Positions 54,447 through 64,000 of a stretch of 64,000 nt of DNA are shown here, piece after piece. A program made the translations under genes and the position numbers. Source of the DNA: Actinobacillus arthritidis (lineage in GTDB: Bacteria; Pseudomonadota; Gammaproteobacteria; Enterobacterales; Pasteurellaceae); NCBI RefSeq assembly GCF_029774155.1, contig NZ_CP103833.1, forward strand, positions 992,001 to 1,056,000, read 5' to 3'. Below the pieces are notes generated by a model. It was not told the DNA's origin, ran no database searches, and saw nothing but the letters and a program-made list of their open reading frames with translations. Position 1 is the stretch's first letter; each line of letters opens with the position of its first letter.

Positions 54447-55316
54447 ATGAGTAATCAAAATTCAAAAAAACATTTAGGTCATACCGCTCGTAAACGTTTT
54501 GGGCAGAACTTTTTACATGATATGAATGTGATTCATAACATTGTATCGGCAATTAATCCTAAAAACGGTCAGTTTTTACTGGAAATTGGTCCGGGGCTAG
54601 GTGCATTAACTGAACCGGTTGCCGAGCAAGTGGATAAATTAACGGTTGTTGAGCTAGACAGAGATCTTGCCAAACGTTTACGTCATCATCCGTTCTTAAA
54701 TCATAAATTAACAATTATTGAGCAAGATGCGTTACGTTTTAATTTCCGTGAATATTTTGAAAGCCTTAACTTAAAAGAAGGTGAAGGTGTACGTGTATTC
54801 GGTAACTTACCGTATAATATTTCAACACCATTAATGTTTCATTTATTCAAATTCCACGATTTGATTCAAGATATGCACTTTATGTTGCAAAAAGAAGTGG
54901 TAAAACGTTTATGTGCGGCACCAAATAGTAAAGCGTATGGTCGTTTAACCATTATGGCACAATATTATTGTCAAGTAATGCCAGTCTTAGAAGTACCGCC
55001 AACCGCATTCAAACCGGCACCGAAAGTAGATTCTGCGGTAGTACGCCTAATGCCACATAAAGTTTTACCGCATCCAGTAAAAGATGTGTATTGGTTAAAC
55101 CGTGTCACTACACAAGCATTCAACCAACGCCGTAAAACGTTGCGTAACGCACTCTCAACCTTATTTAGTCCAGAGCAATTAGAAGCACTTAGTATCGACT
55201 TAAATGCACGAGCGGAAAATTTAAGTATTGCGGACTATGCCCGTTTGGCTAACTGGTTATATGACAATCCACCGGCAGTGGATAATCAAGAAGAAATCGT
55301 TGACGAAGATATTTAG
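54447..55316 (+). CDS. rsmA: 16S rRNA dimethyladenosine transferase (KsgA)
   Basis: A 289-residue SAM enzyme that dimethylates A1518 and A1519 of 16S rRNA. Motifs: [13 protein letters not shown] motif [12 protein letters not shown], catalytic [10 protein letters not shown] and the C-terminal [15 protein letters not shown] 54447 has ribosome site AAGGAT; the frame extends to a TTG at 54432 but that adds no homology. A USS pair and a strong terminator follow. Confidence 0.97.
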   Translation: MSNQNSKKHLGHTARKRFGQNFLHDMNVIHNIVSAINPKNGQFLLEIGPGLGALTEPVAEQVDKLTVVELDRDLAKRLRHHPFLNHKLTIIEQDALRFNFREYFESLNLKEGEGVRVFGNLPYNISTPLMFHLFKFHDLIQDMHFMLQKEVVKRLCAAPNSKAYGRLTIMAQYYCQVMPVLEVPPTAFKPAPKVDSAVVRLMPHKVLPHPVKDVYWLNRVTTQAFNQRRKTLRNALSTLFSPEQLEALSIDLNARAENLSIADYARLANWLYDNPPAVDNQEEIVDEDI

Positions 55317-55323
55317 CCTTAAG

Positions 55324-55371
55324 CAAGCGGTTCAATTTGTAAAACATTTTGCAAATCAGACCGCTTGTTAC
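55324..55371. repeat. Inverted uptake-signal pair after rsmA
   Basis: GCAAGCGGT (plus strand) and ACCGCTTGT (inverted) lie about 30 bases apart, in front of the strong terminator at 55401. Confidence 0.6.
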
Positions 55372-55400
55372 AAGATAAATAATTTTGTAGATATAAAAAA

Positions 55401-55430
55401 CCTAAGATTTCTCTTAGGTTTTTTTATTTT
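55401..55430. terminator. Strong bidirectional terminator between rsmA and upp
   Basis: CCTAAGA and TCTTAGG form a 7-bp stem, with AAAAAA before and TTTTTTTTATTTT after. Confidence 0.85.
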
Positions 55431-55438
55431 ATCAGTAA

Positions 55439-56066
<628 letters not shown>

Positions 56067-56144
56067 TTATCGCTCCTAAGGCATTTTAATGCTCACGTTA
56101 TTTTATTTTGGCAGAATTTCACATTCCACCTCTCCTAAAATCAT

Positions 56145-57830
56145 TTATATAGTTTTCACTTTTGAGAGTTCTTCATCTCTAAGCACTCGACGCAGAATTT
56201 TACCCACATTACTTTTCGGTAATTCATCACGAAATTCGATTTCACGTGGAATTTTATAGCCTGTTAGGTATTGACGGCAATAATTGCGTAATTCTTCACG
56301 AGTTAAACTTTCATCCTTTTTCGTCACAAAGATTTTTATAGCCTCACCCGATGATTTACTTGGTATACCGATTGCAACTACTTCATTAACTTTAGGATTA
56401 TGTGCAACTACATCTTCAATTTCATTCGGATAGACATTGAAACCAGACACAATGATCATATCTTTTTTACGATCGACAATACGTAAATTCAGATCTTCAC
56501 CCATGACAACAATATCACCGGTCGCCATCCAACCGTCTTTTAACACCTCTGCCGTATCTTCAGGACGTTGCCAATAACCTTTCATTACTTGAGGACCTTT
56601 GACCCAAAGCTCTCCTCTCTCACCCATAGCAACATCATTACCTTCATCATCAACAATACGAATATCGGTATTCGGTACAGGCACACCGATAGAACCGGTA
56701 TGCTCAACCGAATCGCTTCGAGTTGCGGCAATCAGCGGTGAACATTCTGTCATTCCATAACCTTCAATAATATGACAACCGGTTAATTCATGCCAACGTT
56801 TTGCAACAGCGGATTGAATCGCGACTCCGCCACCTACACTTAATTTTAAATTTGAAAAATCAACTTCTTTGAAGTGTTCATTATTTAATAAAGCATTAAA
56901 TAATGTATTCACCCCAGTTAATGCGACTACCGGATATTTTTTTAGTTCTTTTACAAACCCAGGAATATCACGAGGATTGGTGATCAAAAGCCCGGTAATC
57001 CCCATTTCAATAAAGAGTAAACAGTTTACCGAAAGAGCAAAAACGTGATAGAGCGGTAAAGGAATAACCGCAATACGTTCTTTCCCCTCTTTTAATAAAG
57101 GCTCAGCAACCCATTTTGCCTGCTGGATATTTGCAATTACACTACCATGAGTCAACATTGCACCTTTTGCTACGCCTGTCGTGCCGCCCGTATATTGCAA
57201 AAATGCAAGATTATCACGCTCTAATGTGGGCTTGACATACTGACGTTGCTTACCAATACTGAGCGCTTCACGAAAACTTACGGCATGAGGCAATTTATAT
57301 TTTGGTACTAATTTTTTGACATATTTCACGACAAAATTAACCAAAGTACGCTTACCAAATGAAAGTTGATCGCCCATTCGGGTAAGAATCACGTGTTTGA
57401 TACTGGTATTAAATACAACTTTTTCAAGTGTTGTCGCAAAATTAGAGATAATAACAATAGCCTTTGCACCACTGTCATTTAATTGATGTTCTAATTCTCG
57501 AGGAGTATAAAGAGGGTTAACATTCACGACCACTAATCCGGCTCTTAAAGCACCAAATAGTGCAATAGGATATTGCAACAAATTTGGCATCATAAGTGCA
57601 ATTCGATCGCCTTTTTCTAAACGCAACTCATTTTGTAAATAAGCGGCAAAAGCTCGACTACGTTCTTCTAATTTACGGAATGTCAGCACTTTACCCATAT
57701 TAATATAAGCAGGAATATCCGGATGCTTACGCACTGCCGATTCAAACATTTCAACTAATGAATCATACGGTTGAACATTAATTGTATGTGGTGAACCTTC
57801 CGGATAATTTTCTAACCAAATTTTTTCCAT
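56145..57830 (-). CDS. fadD: Long-chain fatty acid--CoA ligase
   Basis: A 561-residue AMP-forming ligase that activates fatty acids at the inner membrane. Motifs: AMP-binding [15 protein letters not shown], the GYGMTECSP motif, the FACS signature region [41 protein letters not shown]. The start [17 protein letters not shown] matches E. coli FadD. It begins inside the 3' end of rseC (52-base overlap as the frames stand), so it is probably transcribed with rseC. Confidence 0.95.
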   Translation of the reverse strand: MEKIWLENYPEGSPHTINVQPYDSLVEMFESAVRKHPDIPAYINMGKVLTFRKLEERSRAFAAYLQNELRLEKGDRIALMMPNLLQYPIALFGALRAGLVVVNVNPLYTPRELEHQLNDSGAKAIVIISNFATTLEKVVFNTSIKHVILTRMGDQLSFGKRTLVNFVVKYVKKLVPKYKLPHAVSFREALSIGKQRQYVKPTLERDNLAFLQYTGGTTGVAKGAMLTHGSVIANIQQAKWVAEPLLKEGKERIAVIPLPLYHVFALSVNCLLFIEMGITGLLITNPRDIPGFVKELKKYPVVALTGVNTLFNALLNNEHFKEVDFSNLKLSVGGGVAIQSAVAKRWHELTGCHIIEGYGMTECSPLIAATRSDSVEHTGSIGVPVPNTDIRIVDDEGNDVAMGERGELWVKGPQVMKGYWQRPEDTAEVLKDGWMATGDIVVMGEDLNLRIVDRKKDMIIVSGFNVYPNEIEDVVAHNPKVNEVVAIGIPSKSSGEAIKIFVTKKDESLTREELRNYCRQYLTGYKIPREIEFRDELPKSNVGKILRRVLRDEELSKVKTI

Positions 57831-58268
57831 ATCGTTTCCTATTGAATTTTTTTAAAAAAACAGGCATAAACTCGCCTACCTGTTTTTTATCCATTATTTT
57901 TTTTATGTTCCAAAAAGCGATTCCGGTACTTATCAATACGAAAACAGCGATCAATAACTCATTTGAGAGTAATTGGGAGAAAACAATCGCTGAAACAACC
58001 AACACAAACAAAGGAACACAATAAATCCAAAACACACTAGATAATAAGGTCTGCTCTGATAAACCGATCTGAATTTGATCTCCGGTTTTTAATGGTACAT
58101 TAACCGGCAAGTCTAATTGCGGTGCAAACTTTTCGCCGGCGAGTGCCGATAAAGATTTTGTCCCACAACTATTTCTAGCGCACAACTGCCACAAGCACTT
58201 TTTGCGTGGCACTGAACAGTAGCAATTCCATCTTGATAATTTACTACTGTTGCTGTTTCGATCATCAT
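57778..58268 (-). CDS. rseC: SoxR-reducing/RseC family membrane protein; one frameshift in this sequence
   Basis: About 163 residues. [30 protein letters not shown]... then [13 protein letters not shown] carries the Cys motif of the RseC/RsxC family. Two membrane helices (about 82-103 and 106-122) follow. The frame breaks near 58179 in SCA.RNSCG, repaired by a missing base in GCNGC. ATG 58268 has ribosome site GAGGG at good spacing. The 3' end overlaps fadD by 52 bases and contains a T7A7 run near 57860, so a second indel that would shorten the tail is possible. Confidence 0.82.
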
Positions 58269-58337
58269 GAGCATACCCTCAAGGGATTGAAAATAGCCTA
58301 ATAGTATTCTTATACTATTTTGCATATAAAATAAAAA

Positions 58338-58385
58338 CGGTAAGATTGTAACAAATTTTTGCAAAAAATTCGCTAAATCTTACCG
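58338..58385 (-). terminator. Hairpin between rseA and rseC, USS-derived
   Basis: CGGTAAGATT and AATCTTACCG are perfect 10-bp arms. On the minus strand TTTTTATTTT follows, so transcripts from rpoE-rseA can stop here before rseC. Confidence 0.7.
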
Positions 58386-58449
58386 CTTTCTTTATTTAGA
58401 AATCCAATTTGTTAATCTTAGATTTTGACTTGATTGATTTCTATACCGA

Positions 58450-59070
58450 TTAATTTTTATGTGATTCAGGCTTTTTATCAGTTGATGAAGTTTGAGATTT
58501 TTCTTTTTGTTCTTCAGTTAATGTCACCGCACCTACTGTTGCCTGGCGTTGAAATTGTTGAGCCTGCAATAACGTATTAATTTTATGTTGCTGACTCTCT
58601 AATTGTTCTGCTGATGCAACATCATGACGCGGTGCATTGTAACTTACAGGTTGGAGTGAATCACTAAACGGTTGAGTTTTTAATACCGGTTGCTCTAATT
58701 GAGCTGTTTCAGAATTAGAATTCATAAAATTCACTCCTAAAACAGCGACTAAACACACAGAAGCAACAATACCAGCTTGCATAAGTGGCACGCTCCAACG
58801 TTTTAATTTTAGTAACATCCCTTTAGGCTGAACGGATTGTTCCGCTTTATTTGAAGATAAAGATTCAATCTCTTCATTTTCAAGTAATGCTTCCATTTTT
58901 GCCGAGAAATCATTACCTAAAATAATTTCATCACCATGTAAAACACTTTTAATTGCATGATAATTAGCCCATTTTTGCTTTAACTCAGGACTTTCACATA
59001 AAGCGTCAATAAACGTATCATCTGCTTTATGTCCGTCCATAAAAGCGGAAAGGGTTTCTTTTTGTTGCAT
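58450..59070 (-). CDS. rseA: Anti-sigma-E factor RseA
   Basis: A 206-residue inner-membrane protein. The cytoplasmic sigma-E-binding domain (about 1-90, MQQKETLSAFMDGHKADDTFIDALC...WANYHAIKSVLHGD) is followed by one membrane helix (about 97-117) and a periplasmic tail. Cut by DegS and then RseP (encoded at 37393). It follows rpoE by 19 bases. The rseB gene that usually comes next is absent here. Confidence 0.93.
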   Translation of the reverse strand: MQQKETLSAFMDGHKADDTFIDALCESPELKQKWANYHAIKSVLHGDEIILGNDFSAKMEALLENEEIESLSSNKAEQSVQPKGMLLKLKRWSVPLMQAGIVASVCLVAVLGVNFMNSNSETAQLEQPVLKTQPFSDSLQPVSYNAPRHDVASAEQLESQQHKINTLLQAQQFQRQATVGAVTLTEEQKEKSQTSSTDKKPESHKN

Positions 59071-59089
59071 AATAAACTCCGATTGAATC

Positions 59090-59668
59090 TTAAATCTCTT
59101 GCATCAGTGGATTGACTTTCGCATCAATCGCTTCTCTAGCCCTAAAAATACGAGAACGAACCGTACCGACAGGACATTGCATTACTTCTGCAATTTCTTC
59201 ATAACTTAAACCTTCCAACTCTCGCAAAGTAATTGCTGTCTTGAGTTCTTCCGGTAAATTCTCGATCGTATCGAATACGACACGTTTTAATTCATCTGAT
59301 AACACCATATTTTCCGGCGTATCACTTTCACGAAGCTGGACACCAACATCAAAACTTTCAGCATCTTCCGCCAAAATATCTTCTTTGGGAGGTCGTCTTC
59401 CTAAAGCGGTTAGGTGATTTTTAGCCGTATTCACCGCAATACGATAAAGCCACGTATAAAAAGCACTTTCACCACGAAAAGATTCTAATGAACGATATGC
59501 TTTAATAAAGGATTCTTGTACGATGTCTGGAATATCATCTCTGGAAACGTAGCGAGTAAGCAATCCTGCTACTCTATTTTGATAACGTACAACCAGTAAA
59601 TTAAATGCTTTTTTATCACCTTTTTGGGCTCGCTCAACCAATTCTTGATCGGCTATTTGCTCACTCAT
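59090..59668 (-). CDS. rpoE: RNA polymerase sigma-E factor
   Basis: A 192-residue extracytoplasmic-function sigma factor. Region 2 is in IPDIVQESFIKAYRSLESFRGESAFYTWLYRIAVNTAKN and region 4 in LPEELKTAITLRELEGLSYEEIAEVMQCPVGTVRSRIFRARE. It directs transcription of envelope-repair genes. A sigma-E-type promoter lies 63 bases upstream, indicating autoregulation. Sigma-E-like promoters elsewhere in the window precede surA and yoaH. Confidence 0.96.
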   Translation of the reverse strand: MSEQIADQELVERAQKGDKKAFNLLVVRYQNRVAGLLTRYVSRDDIPDIVQESFIKAYRSLESFRGESAFYTWLYRIAVNTAKNHLTALGRRPPKEDILAEDAESFDVGVQLRESDTPENMVLSDELKRVVFDTIENLPEELKTAITLRELEGLSYEEIAEVMQCPVGTVRSRIFRAREAIDAKVNPLMQEI

Positions 59669-60008
59669 CTATCTGCGTTCTCCTAACCTATGTACGCATA
59701 TTCTTTATGTGCTTCTCGTTTTATATCTCGTTAGTATGCAATAAATATAAAAAGTTCCGATAAAGAATAAATTAATTAAAAATATTTATAAATATGCCCA
59801 TAATAAGCGAGTCAGGATATTACAAATATTCGTAATACGCTAGACTTCTTAACTGAGTAAAAATTCAATTTTTACGTTAAAAAATATTTCCCGTTTAAAA
59901 GACAAACTACTTGATATGCTTATAAAAAGAAAGCGGTCTGATTTTACTGAAATTTTACAAAAATTCCATAAAATCCGACCGCTAACATGAATGTTTATGC
60001 AAAATAAG
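59669..60008. other. Spacer between leuA and rpoE, 340 bases
   Basis: Holds the rpoE promoter at its rpoE side and an inverted uptake-core pair near leuA: AAGCGGTCTGATTTT (from about 59931) and AAAATCCGACCGCTAA (to about 59987), probably a terminator. I see no ORF with a ribosome site here. Confidence 0.6.
59731..59758 (-). promoter_or_regulatory. Sigma-E autoregulatory promoter of rpoE
   Basis: On the minus strand GGAACTT (59752-59758) is followed, after a 16-base spacer, by ACTAA (59731-59735), one mismatch from TCTAA. It heads the rpoE-rseA unit. Confidence 0.72.
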
Positions 60009-61554
60009 TTACTTTTTTGCTTTTAAATCTGCTACTTTATGTGCACGATAAATCGCATTGATAGCGTGAATTAATGCTCGAGCCGAAGATTCAACAATGT
60101 CAGTTGCCAAGCCAACACCATGGAAACGGCGACCTTCGTGTTCTACCACTATATCCACTTGTCCGAGTGCTTCCGCCCCTTCACCTTTTGCTGTGAGATT
60201 ATAGTGCGACATTTTAATATCCATACCTACAATTTTGAGAATCGCATTATACACTGCATCGACCGGACCATTACCACCGTTTGATACTTCACTAATACGT
60301 TTGCCATCAAGTTCAACCTGAACGAAAGCCGATGCAGGTAAGCCACTAATCATTTGTGATGTAATCACATCTAAATGCAATCTATCTTCATCGCCTGCCT
60401 GCATATCAATAAAGGCTAGCGCTTCCAAATCATAATCAAATACTTGACCTTTCTTATCCGCTAATTTTAAGAAAGCCTCATACAATTTATCCAAATCATA
60501 ATCACTTTCTTGGTATCCCATTTCAGCCATATGATTTTTTACTGTCGCACGACCTGAACGAGCGGTTAAGTTTAATTTTTCTTTCTTCAAGCCAATCGTT
60601 TCCGGTGACATAATTTCATAGGTATTTTTGTTTTTCACCATACCATCTTGGTGAATACCTGATGAATGAGCAAACGCATTTGAACCGACAATCGCTTTAT
60701 TCGGCTGAATCGGCATATTACATAATTGACTAACCATTTGGCTGACACGATGAATTTCTTGCGTATTAATGCGAGTATCTTTGCCATTGAACATATCTTG
60801 GCGAGTTTTGATCGCCATGACCACTTCTTCTAATGCTGTGTTACCGGCACGCTCACCAATACCGTTAATAGTACATTCGATTTGTCTTGCACCGTTTAAT
60901 ACTGCCGTAAGTGAATTTGCAGTCGCCATCCCCAAATCATTATGGCAATGCACCGAAACAACCGCTTTATCAATATTGGGTACTCGATTCATCACATTCG
61001 CAATGATATCCCCATACTGATATGGCAAGCAGTAACCTACCGTATCCGGAATATTTACCGTTGTTGCCCCCGCATTGATTGCCGCTTCAACGATACGACA
61101 AATGTTATCAATACCGGTACGTCCGGCATCTTCACAGGAAAATTCCACATCATCAGTATAACTTCTTGCACGTTTTACTGCTTTTACCGCCATTTCAACC
61201 ACATCATCAAATGAGCGTTTTAATTTAGATTCAACGTGAATCGCAGAACTTGCAATAAACGTATGAATACGGAATGCTTCTGCGACTTTTAACGCTTCTG
61301 CTCGCAACATCAATATCTTTATCGACTGCACGAGATAAGGCACAAACACGGCTGTTTTTAATATGTTGTGCAATAGTTTTTACCGATTCAAAATCACCAG
61401 CCGATGAAACCGGAAATCCTACTTCCATCACATCAACACCTAAACGTTCTAACGCTAATGCGATTTGGAGCTTTTCTTTTACGGTTAAACTTGCTTTAAG
61501 TGCCTGTTCGCCATCACGTAATGTTGTATCAAAAATAATAATGTTGTTATTCAT
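60009..61554 (-). CDS. leuA: 2-isopropylmalate synthase; one frameshift in this sequence
   Basis: About 514 residues, first committed step of leucine synthesis. The catalytic barrel shows [17 protein letters not shown] and [16 protein letters not shown] (metal His pair), and the C-terminal allosteric domain [18 protein letters not shown] lies downstream. The frame is lost near 61302 in [21 protein letters not shown], one extra base in a GCNGC. Ribosome site AGGAG precedes ATG 61554. Expression is controlled by a leucine-rich leader peptide and terminator upstream. Confidence 0.96.
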
Positions 61555-61656
61555 AGGATCTCCTGTTAAGTGCTTAACACTTTGTTCTTATAAAATGGTT
61601 TGAATAATACATTTAAACATTAACACTTTATTCTCGTCCAAGGATAAGAAAAAGAA

Positions 61657-61682
61657 TAAAAAAACCCGCATCATCGTGCGGG
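61657..61682 (-). terminator. Attenuator terminator of leuA
   Basis: On the minus strand CCCGCA and TGCGGG pair around CGATGA, followed by TTTTTTT. It lies between the leader peptide stop (61722) and leuA. A competing hairpin GTGAA/TTCAC (around 61695-61711) lies just before it. Confidence 0.85.
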
Positions 61683-62143
61683 TAAAGTGTGGATAGTGAA
61701 CGATTTCACTCCAAACGATCTTTATCCTCGCACAAAATGCGATAACAGAAGAAGTCGGAGAGAAAGTCGTTTTTCCATTATGTTGTGTGTGTTTATGTTT
61801 GCATTGTTATTCGAAAGTGGAACTCATATTAACTTCAAATAGAGTGAAGTCAATAGAATTTTTCACTATATGCAAACGTTTTCTTGAGAAATCGCCATCA
61901 TAAAATAGTGATTAATTCTTTATTAACTAAATTAATTAGCAATTTAAACTGCTTTATTTTTATTCCTCCAAATAAATCTTATCACTTTTTAGGAAAAACA
62001 AAGCCTTCTACTTTTTGTTCATTTTATGATTTTTTAACCAATTTCTTGATTAGAATATGAAAAACAGGCTATTTCTTTTGAAGAATGACGGTAAATTTGT
62101 TAGCCTTTAATGCAATATAAATCAGTTAAATTAAGGATTATGT
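61683..62143. promoter_or_regulatory. leuA leader and divergent spacer to the HAD gene
   Basis: Holds the leuL leader, a small hairpin and AT-rich sequence. ATGCAAACGTTTTCTT at 61870-61885 matches the PurR operator ACGCAAACGTTTTCNT at 14 of 16 positions, but it is far from both genes. I see no other gene. Confidence 0.4.
61722..61778 (-). CDS. leuL: leu operon leader peptide
   Basis: An 18-residue ORF, MEKRLSLRLLLLSHFVRG, unlisted because of its size. It contains six Leu codons, four in a row (CTT CTT CTG TTA). It is followed by a pause/antiterminator hairpin and the attenuator terminator. Ribosome stalling at Leu codons under leucine shortage would let RNA polymerase read into leuA. Confidence 0.85.
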   Translation of the reverse strand: MEKRLSLRLLLLSHFVRG

Positions 62144-62959
62144 ATGACGCTTCCATTTCGAGCCATTGTGTCCGATCTTGACGGTACACTTCTAAATGCA
62201 GATCATAAAATTGGTCAATTTACGATTGAAACGCTCCAAAAACTCTCACAAAAAGGCGTTGATATTATTTTTGCTACCGGTCGAAATTATCCTGATGTTA
62301 AACATATCATCCGAAAAGTTGATGTTAATGATGCAATGTTAATTACTTCTAATGGGGCAAGAGCTAATTTTCTGTCAGGAGAACAAGTTTTAAGTCATCA
62401 TCTTCCGGAAGATATTGCATTACAATTAATGAATATGCCGTTTGATAATAGTCGAGTGTGTTTAAATAGCTATCAGGGCGATGAATGGTTTATCAATGTC
62501 GATATTGAGCGACTCAAAAAATATCATAAGGATTCCGGTTACTCTTATCAGGTGGTTGATTTTAGCCGTCATCACGGCAGACAAGTCGAGAAAATCTTTT
62601 TTATCGGTAAAACCGCCGAAGATCTCTTACCTATCGAGCAGTATGTTAAAACACATTTCGGCGATCGTGTGTATATGACTTATTCGGCGTTACTCTGCTT
62701 AGAAGTAATGAATAAAGCCGTTTCCAAAGGCAATGCCTTAGCGGAATTAGTACAATTACGCGGTTACGATTTACAAGATTGCATTGCATTCGGTGACGGA
62801 ATGAATGATATTGAAATGTTATCTCGTGCAGGAAAAGGTTGTGTAATGGGCAATGCGGATCCTCGTTTACTTGAAGCATTACCGCATAATGAGAGAATCG
62901 GTAATCACAAACACGAAGCGGTCGCAAGTTATATTCGAGCGATATTTGGTATCATCTAA
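62144..62959 (+). CDS. Cof-type HAD-IIB sugar/phosphate phosphatase
   Basis: A 271-residue HAD hydrolase. Motif 1 VSDLDGTLLN (Asp nucleophile), motif 2 ATGRNY and TSNGA, motif 3 Lys near KGNALAEL and motif 4 FGDGMNDIEML are all present. The IIB cap lies between motifs 2 and 3. Substrates in this family are sugar phosphates or cofactors; the exact one cannot be told. Ribosome site AAGGAT precedes ATG 62144. Confidence 0.9.
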   Translation: MTLPFRAIVSDLDGTLLNADHKIGQFTIETLQKLSQKGVDIIFATGRNYPDVKHIIRKVDVNDAMLITSNGARANFLSGEQVLSHHLPEDIALQLMNMPFDNSRVCLNSYQGDEWFINVDIERLKKYHKDSGYSYQVVDFSRHHGRQVEKIFFIGKTAEDLLPIEQYVKTHFGDRVYMTYSALLCLEVMNKAVSKGNALAELVQLRGYDLQDCIAFGDGMNDIEMLSRAGKGCVMGNADPRLLEALPHNERIGNHKHEAVASYIRAIFGII

Positions 62960-62975
62960 TCAACGATAATGCCAA

Positions 62976-63035
62976 ACAAGCGGTCGTATTTCAGAACGAT
63001 TTTGCAAGAAAATTGTCTGAATAGACCGCTTATTA
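62976..63035. terminator. Inverted uptake-signal pair after the HAD phosphatase gene
   Basis: ACAAGCGGTC and a degenerate inverted copy GACCGCTTAT lie about 40 bases apart, in front of macA. Confidence 0.55.
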
Positions 63036-63060
63036 TTTATAACTTTTAGTCGGGAAACAG

Positions 63061-64000
63061 ATGAAATTAAAATCTTTAATGACAGGATTAGTGCTTGCAG
63101 GGATTGTTGCGGCAAGTTATTTCTATTTTGTCGGTAATAATGAAAGTGAGCAAGTATATTATATTACCGAGCCGGTAACTCGCAACACTATAGATAAAAA
63201 TGTCTTAGCCAGCGGTTCAGTTCGAGCGAGTAAACGGACTGAAGTCGGGGCGCAAGTATCAGGAAAAATTATTAATCTTTATGTCACACTAGGACAACAG
63301 GTTAAAAAAGGCGATCTACTGGCTGAAATTGATTCAAGTAATCAAAGTAACAGTTTAAGTACGGCTGAAGCAACATTGGCATCTTATCAAGCACAACTAA
63401 AATCTGCGCAAGTTGCACTTGAGGTGGCACAATCTAATTTCAATCGCTTAAGTAAACTTTATAAACAGCAAAGCACTTCCGAAACGGAATTAGAAACGGC
63501 TAAAAATACATTAGCCTCCGCCAAAGCGACTGTGGATAATGTAAAAGCCCAAATTAAATCGGCACAGATTTCGGTAAACGATGCGAAAACGAATTTGAAT
63601 TATACCCAAATTATCTCGCCGATGGACGGAACTGTCGTATCCATTCCGGTTTCTGTCGGGCAAACAGTCAATTCAAATCAAACGTCGCCAACGATTGTAC
63701 ACGTTGCCGACTTAACTAAGATGTTAGTTAAACTCGAAATTTCAGAAGGCGATATTGCACAGGTTAAAGCCGGTCAAATGATTAGCTTTACAACCTTATC
63801 TGAACCGAATCATTCGCATCACAGCAAAATTGATAGTGTTGATCCGGCGTTAACCACATTAAGTGATGATCACGCTTCCAATAAATATATTGAAAAATCC
63901 GGTAATACTGAGGCGATTTACTATTATGCTAATTCACTGATTGATAATAGTGAACAGCGTTTACGTATTGGAATGACAGTGCAAGGGCAAGTTAATATTG
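63061..64000 (+). CDS. macA: Macrolide/enterobactin efflux periplasmic adaptor MacA (3' end outside window)
   Basis: The frame is open from ATG 63061 to the window edge (313 codons). An N-terminal membrane anchor (about 4-24) is followed by a lipoyl half-motif (GAQVSGKIINLYVTLGQQVKKGDLLAEID), a long alpha-helical hairpin (about 100-180) and the second lipoyl half (YTQIISPMDGTVVSIPVSVGQTV). It is the membrane-fusion partner of the MacB ABC transporter and TolC. macB is expected just beyond the window. Confidence 0.9.
   Translation, partial: MKLKSLMTGLVLAGIVAASYFYFVGNNESEQVYYITEPVTRNTIDKNVLASGSVRASKRTEVGAQVSGKIINLYVTLGQQVKKGDLLAEIDSSNQSNSLSTAEATLASYQAQLKSAQVALEVAQSNFNRLSKLYKQQSTSETELETAKNTLASAKATVDNVKAQIKSAQISVNDAKTNLNYTQIISPMDGTVVSIPVSVGQTVNSNQTSPTIVHVADLTKMLVKLEISEGDIAQVKAGQMISFTTLSEPNHSHHSKIDSVDPALTTLSDDHASNKYIEKSGNTEAIYYYANSLIDNSEQRLRIGMTVQGQVNI

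Noticed and set aside
57778..57830. Rewriting the rseC 3' end to avoid overlap with fadD
   Set aside because: A T7A7 run could hide a further indel, but the overlap is also possible and the sequence alone does not decide.
61870..61885. PurR operator as a confirmed site
   Set aside because: Good consensus match, but about 260 bases from the HAD gene and upstream of the leuA leader, with no purine gene nearby.

Overview
The window looks like chromosome of a Pasteurellaceae bacterium of the Actinobacillus pleuropneumoniae type. It is AT-rich and is studded with the Apl-type DNA uptake signal ACAAGCGGT(C) on both strands, often as inverted pairs that double as terminators. The genes are mostly housekeeping genes in family-typical clusters. 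The species call is inference from the uptake signal and gene content.

Layout: (1) 1-4.6 kb, peptide/nickel-type ABC importer with a fused permease-ATPase; then a twice-frameshifted flavoprotein gene. (2) 6.2-8.8 kb, a methionine-synthase-like gene divergent from metF with a MetR box between, and an unlisted 34-residue membrane protein whose ribosome site lies in a hairpin. (3) 8.8-13.5 kb, DppA/GbpA-like binding protein and the serine genes sdaC-sdaA. (4) 13.5-14.6 kb, the most accessory-looking stretch: a 19-residue membrane peptide with its own promoter, then a phage-type regulator divergent from two coupled small secreted Cys proteins. (5) 14.6-23.8 kb, mnmC, trpC(F), a Fic protein, yqcC-truC, a sigma-E promoter driving yoaH and a periplasmic protein, CYTH phosphatase, ycjX, smpB. 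(6) 23.8-35.6 kb, serS, dcuC-type carrier, pepE, leuS, lptE, holA, an LPS glycosyltransferase, yhbY, pgpB, nagK, gloB. (7) 35.8-45.7 kb, the envelope operon uppS-cdsA-rseP-bamA-skp-lpxD-fabZ-lpxA, with dxr inverted behind it. (8) 45.7-58 kb, relA, hemA with a leader terminator, der, hldE, pyrR, surA, rsmA, upp, fadD. (9) 57.8-64 kb, rpoE-rseA-rseC (no rseB), leuA with a leucine attenuator, a HAD phosphatase and the start of macA.

Envelope functions dominate: outer-membrane assembly (bamA, skp, surA, lptE), lipid A and core synthesis (lpxD, lpxA, hldE, glycosyltransferase), lipid carriers (uppS, cdsA, pgpB) and the sigma-E circuit (rpoE, rseA, rseC, rseP). Sigma-E-type promoters are readable before rpoE, surA and yoaH.

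The most striking signal is about the sequence itself. About 17 single-base indels break 14 genes, including essential ones (leuS, uppS, cdsA). By eye, about 14 of them are repaired by restoring one GCWGC pentamer, and intact GCWGC is almost absent. This points to systematic base-calling error at a modified GCWGC motif, and so to an active GCWGC methyltransferase in the strain, rather than to real pseudogenes.
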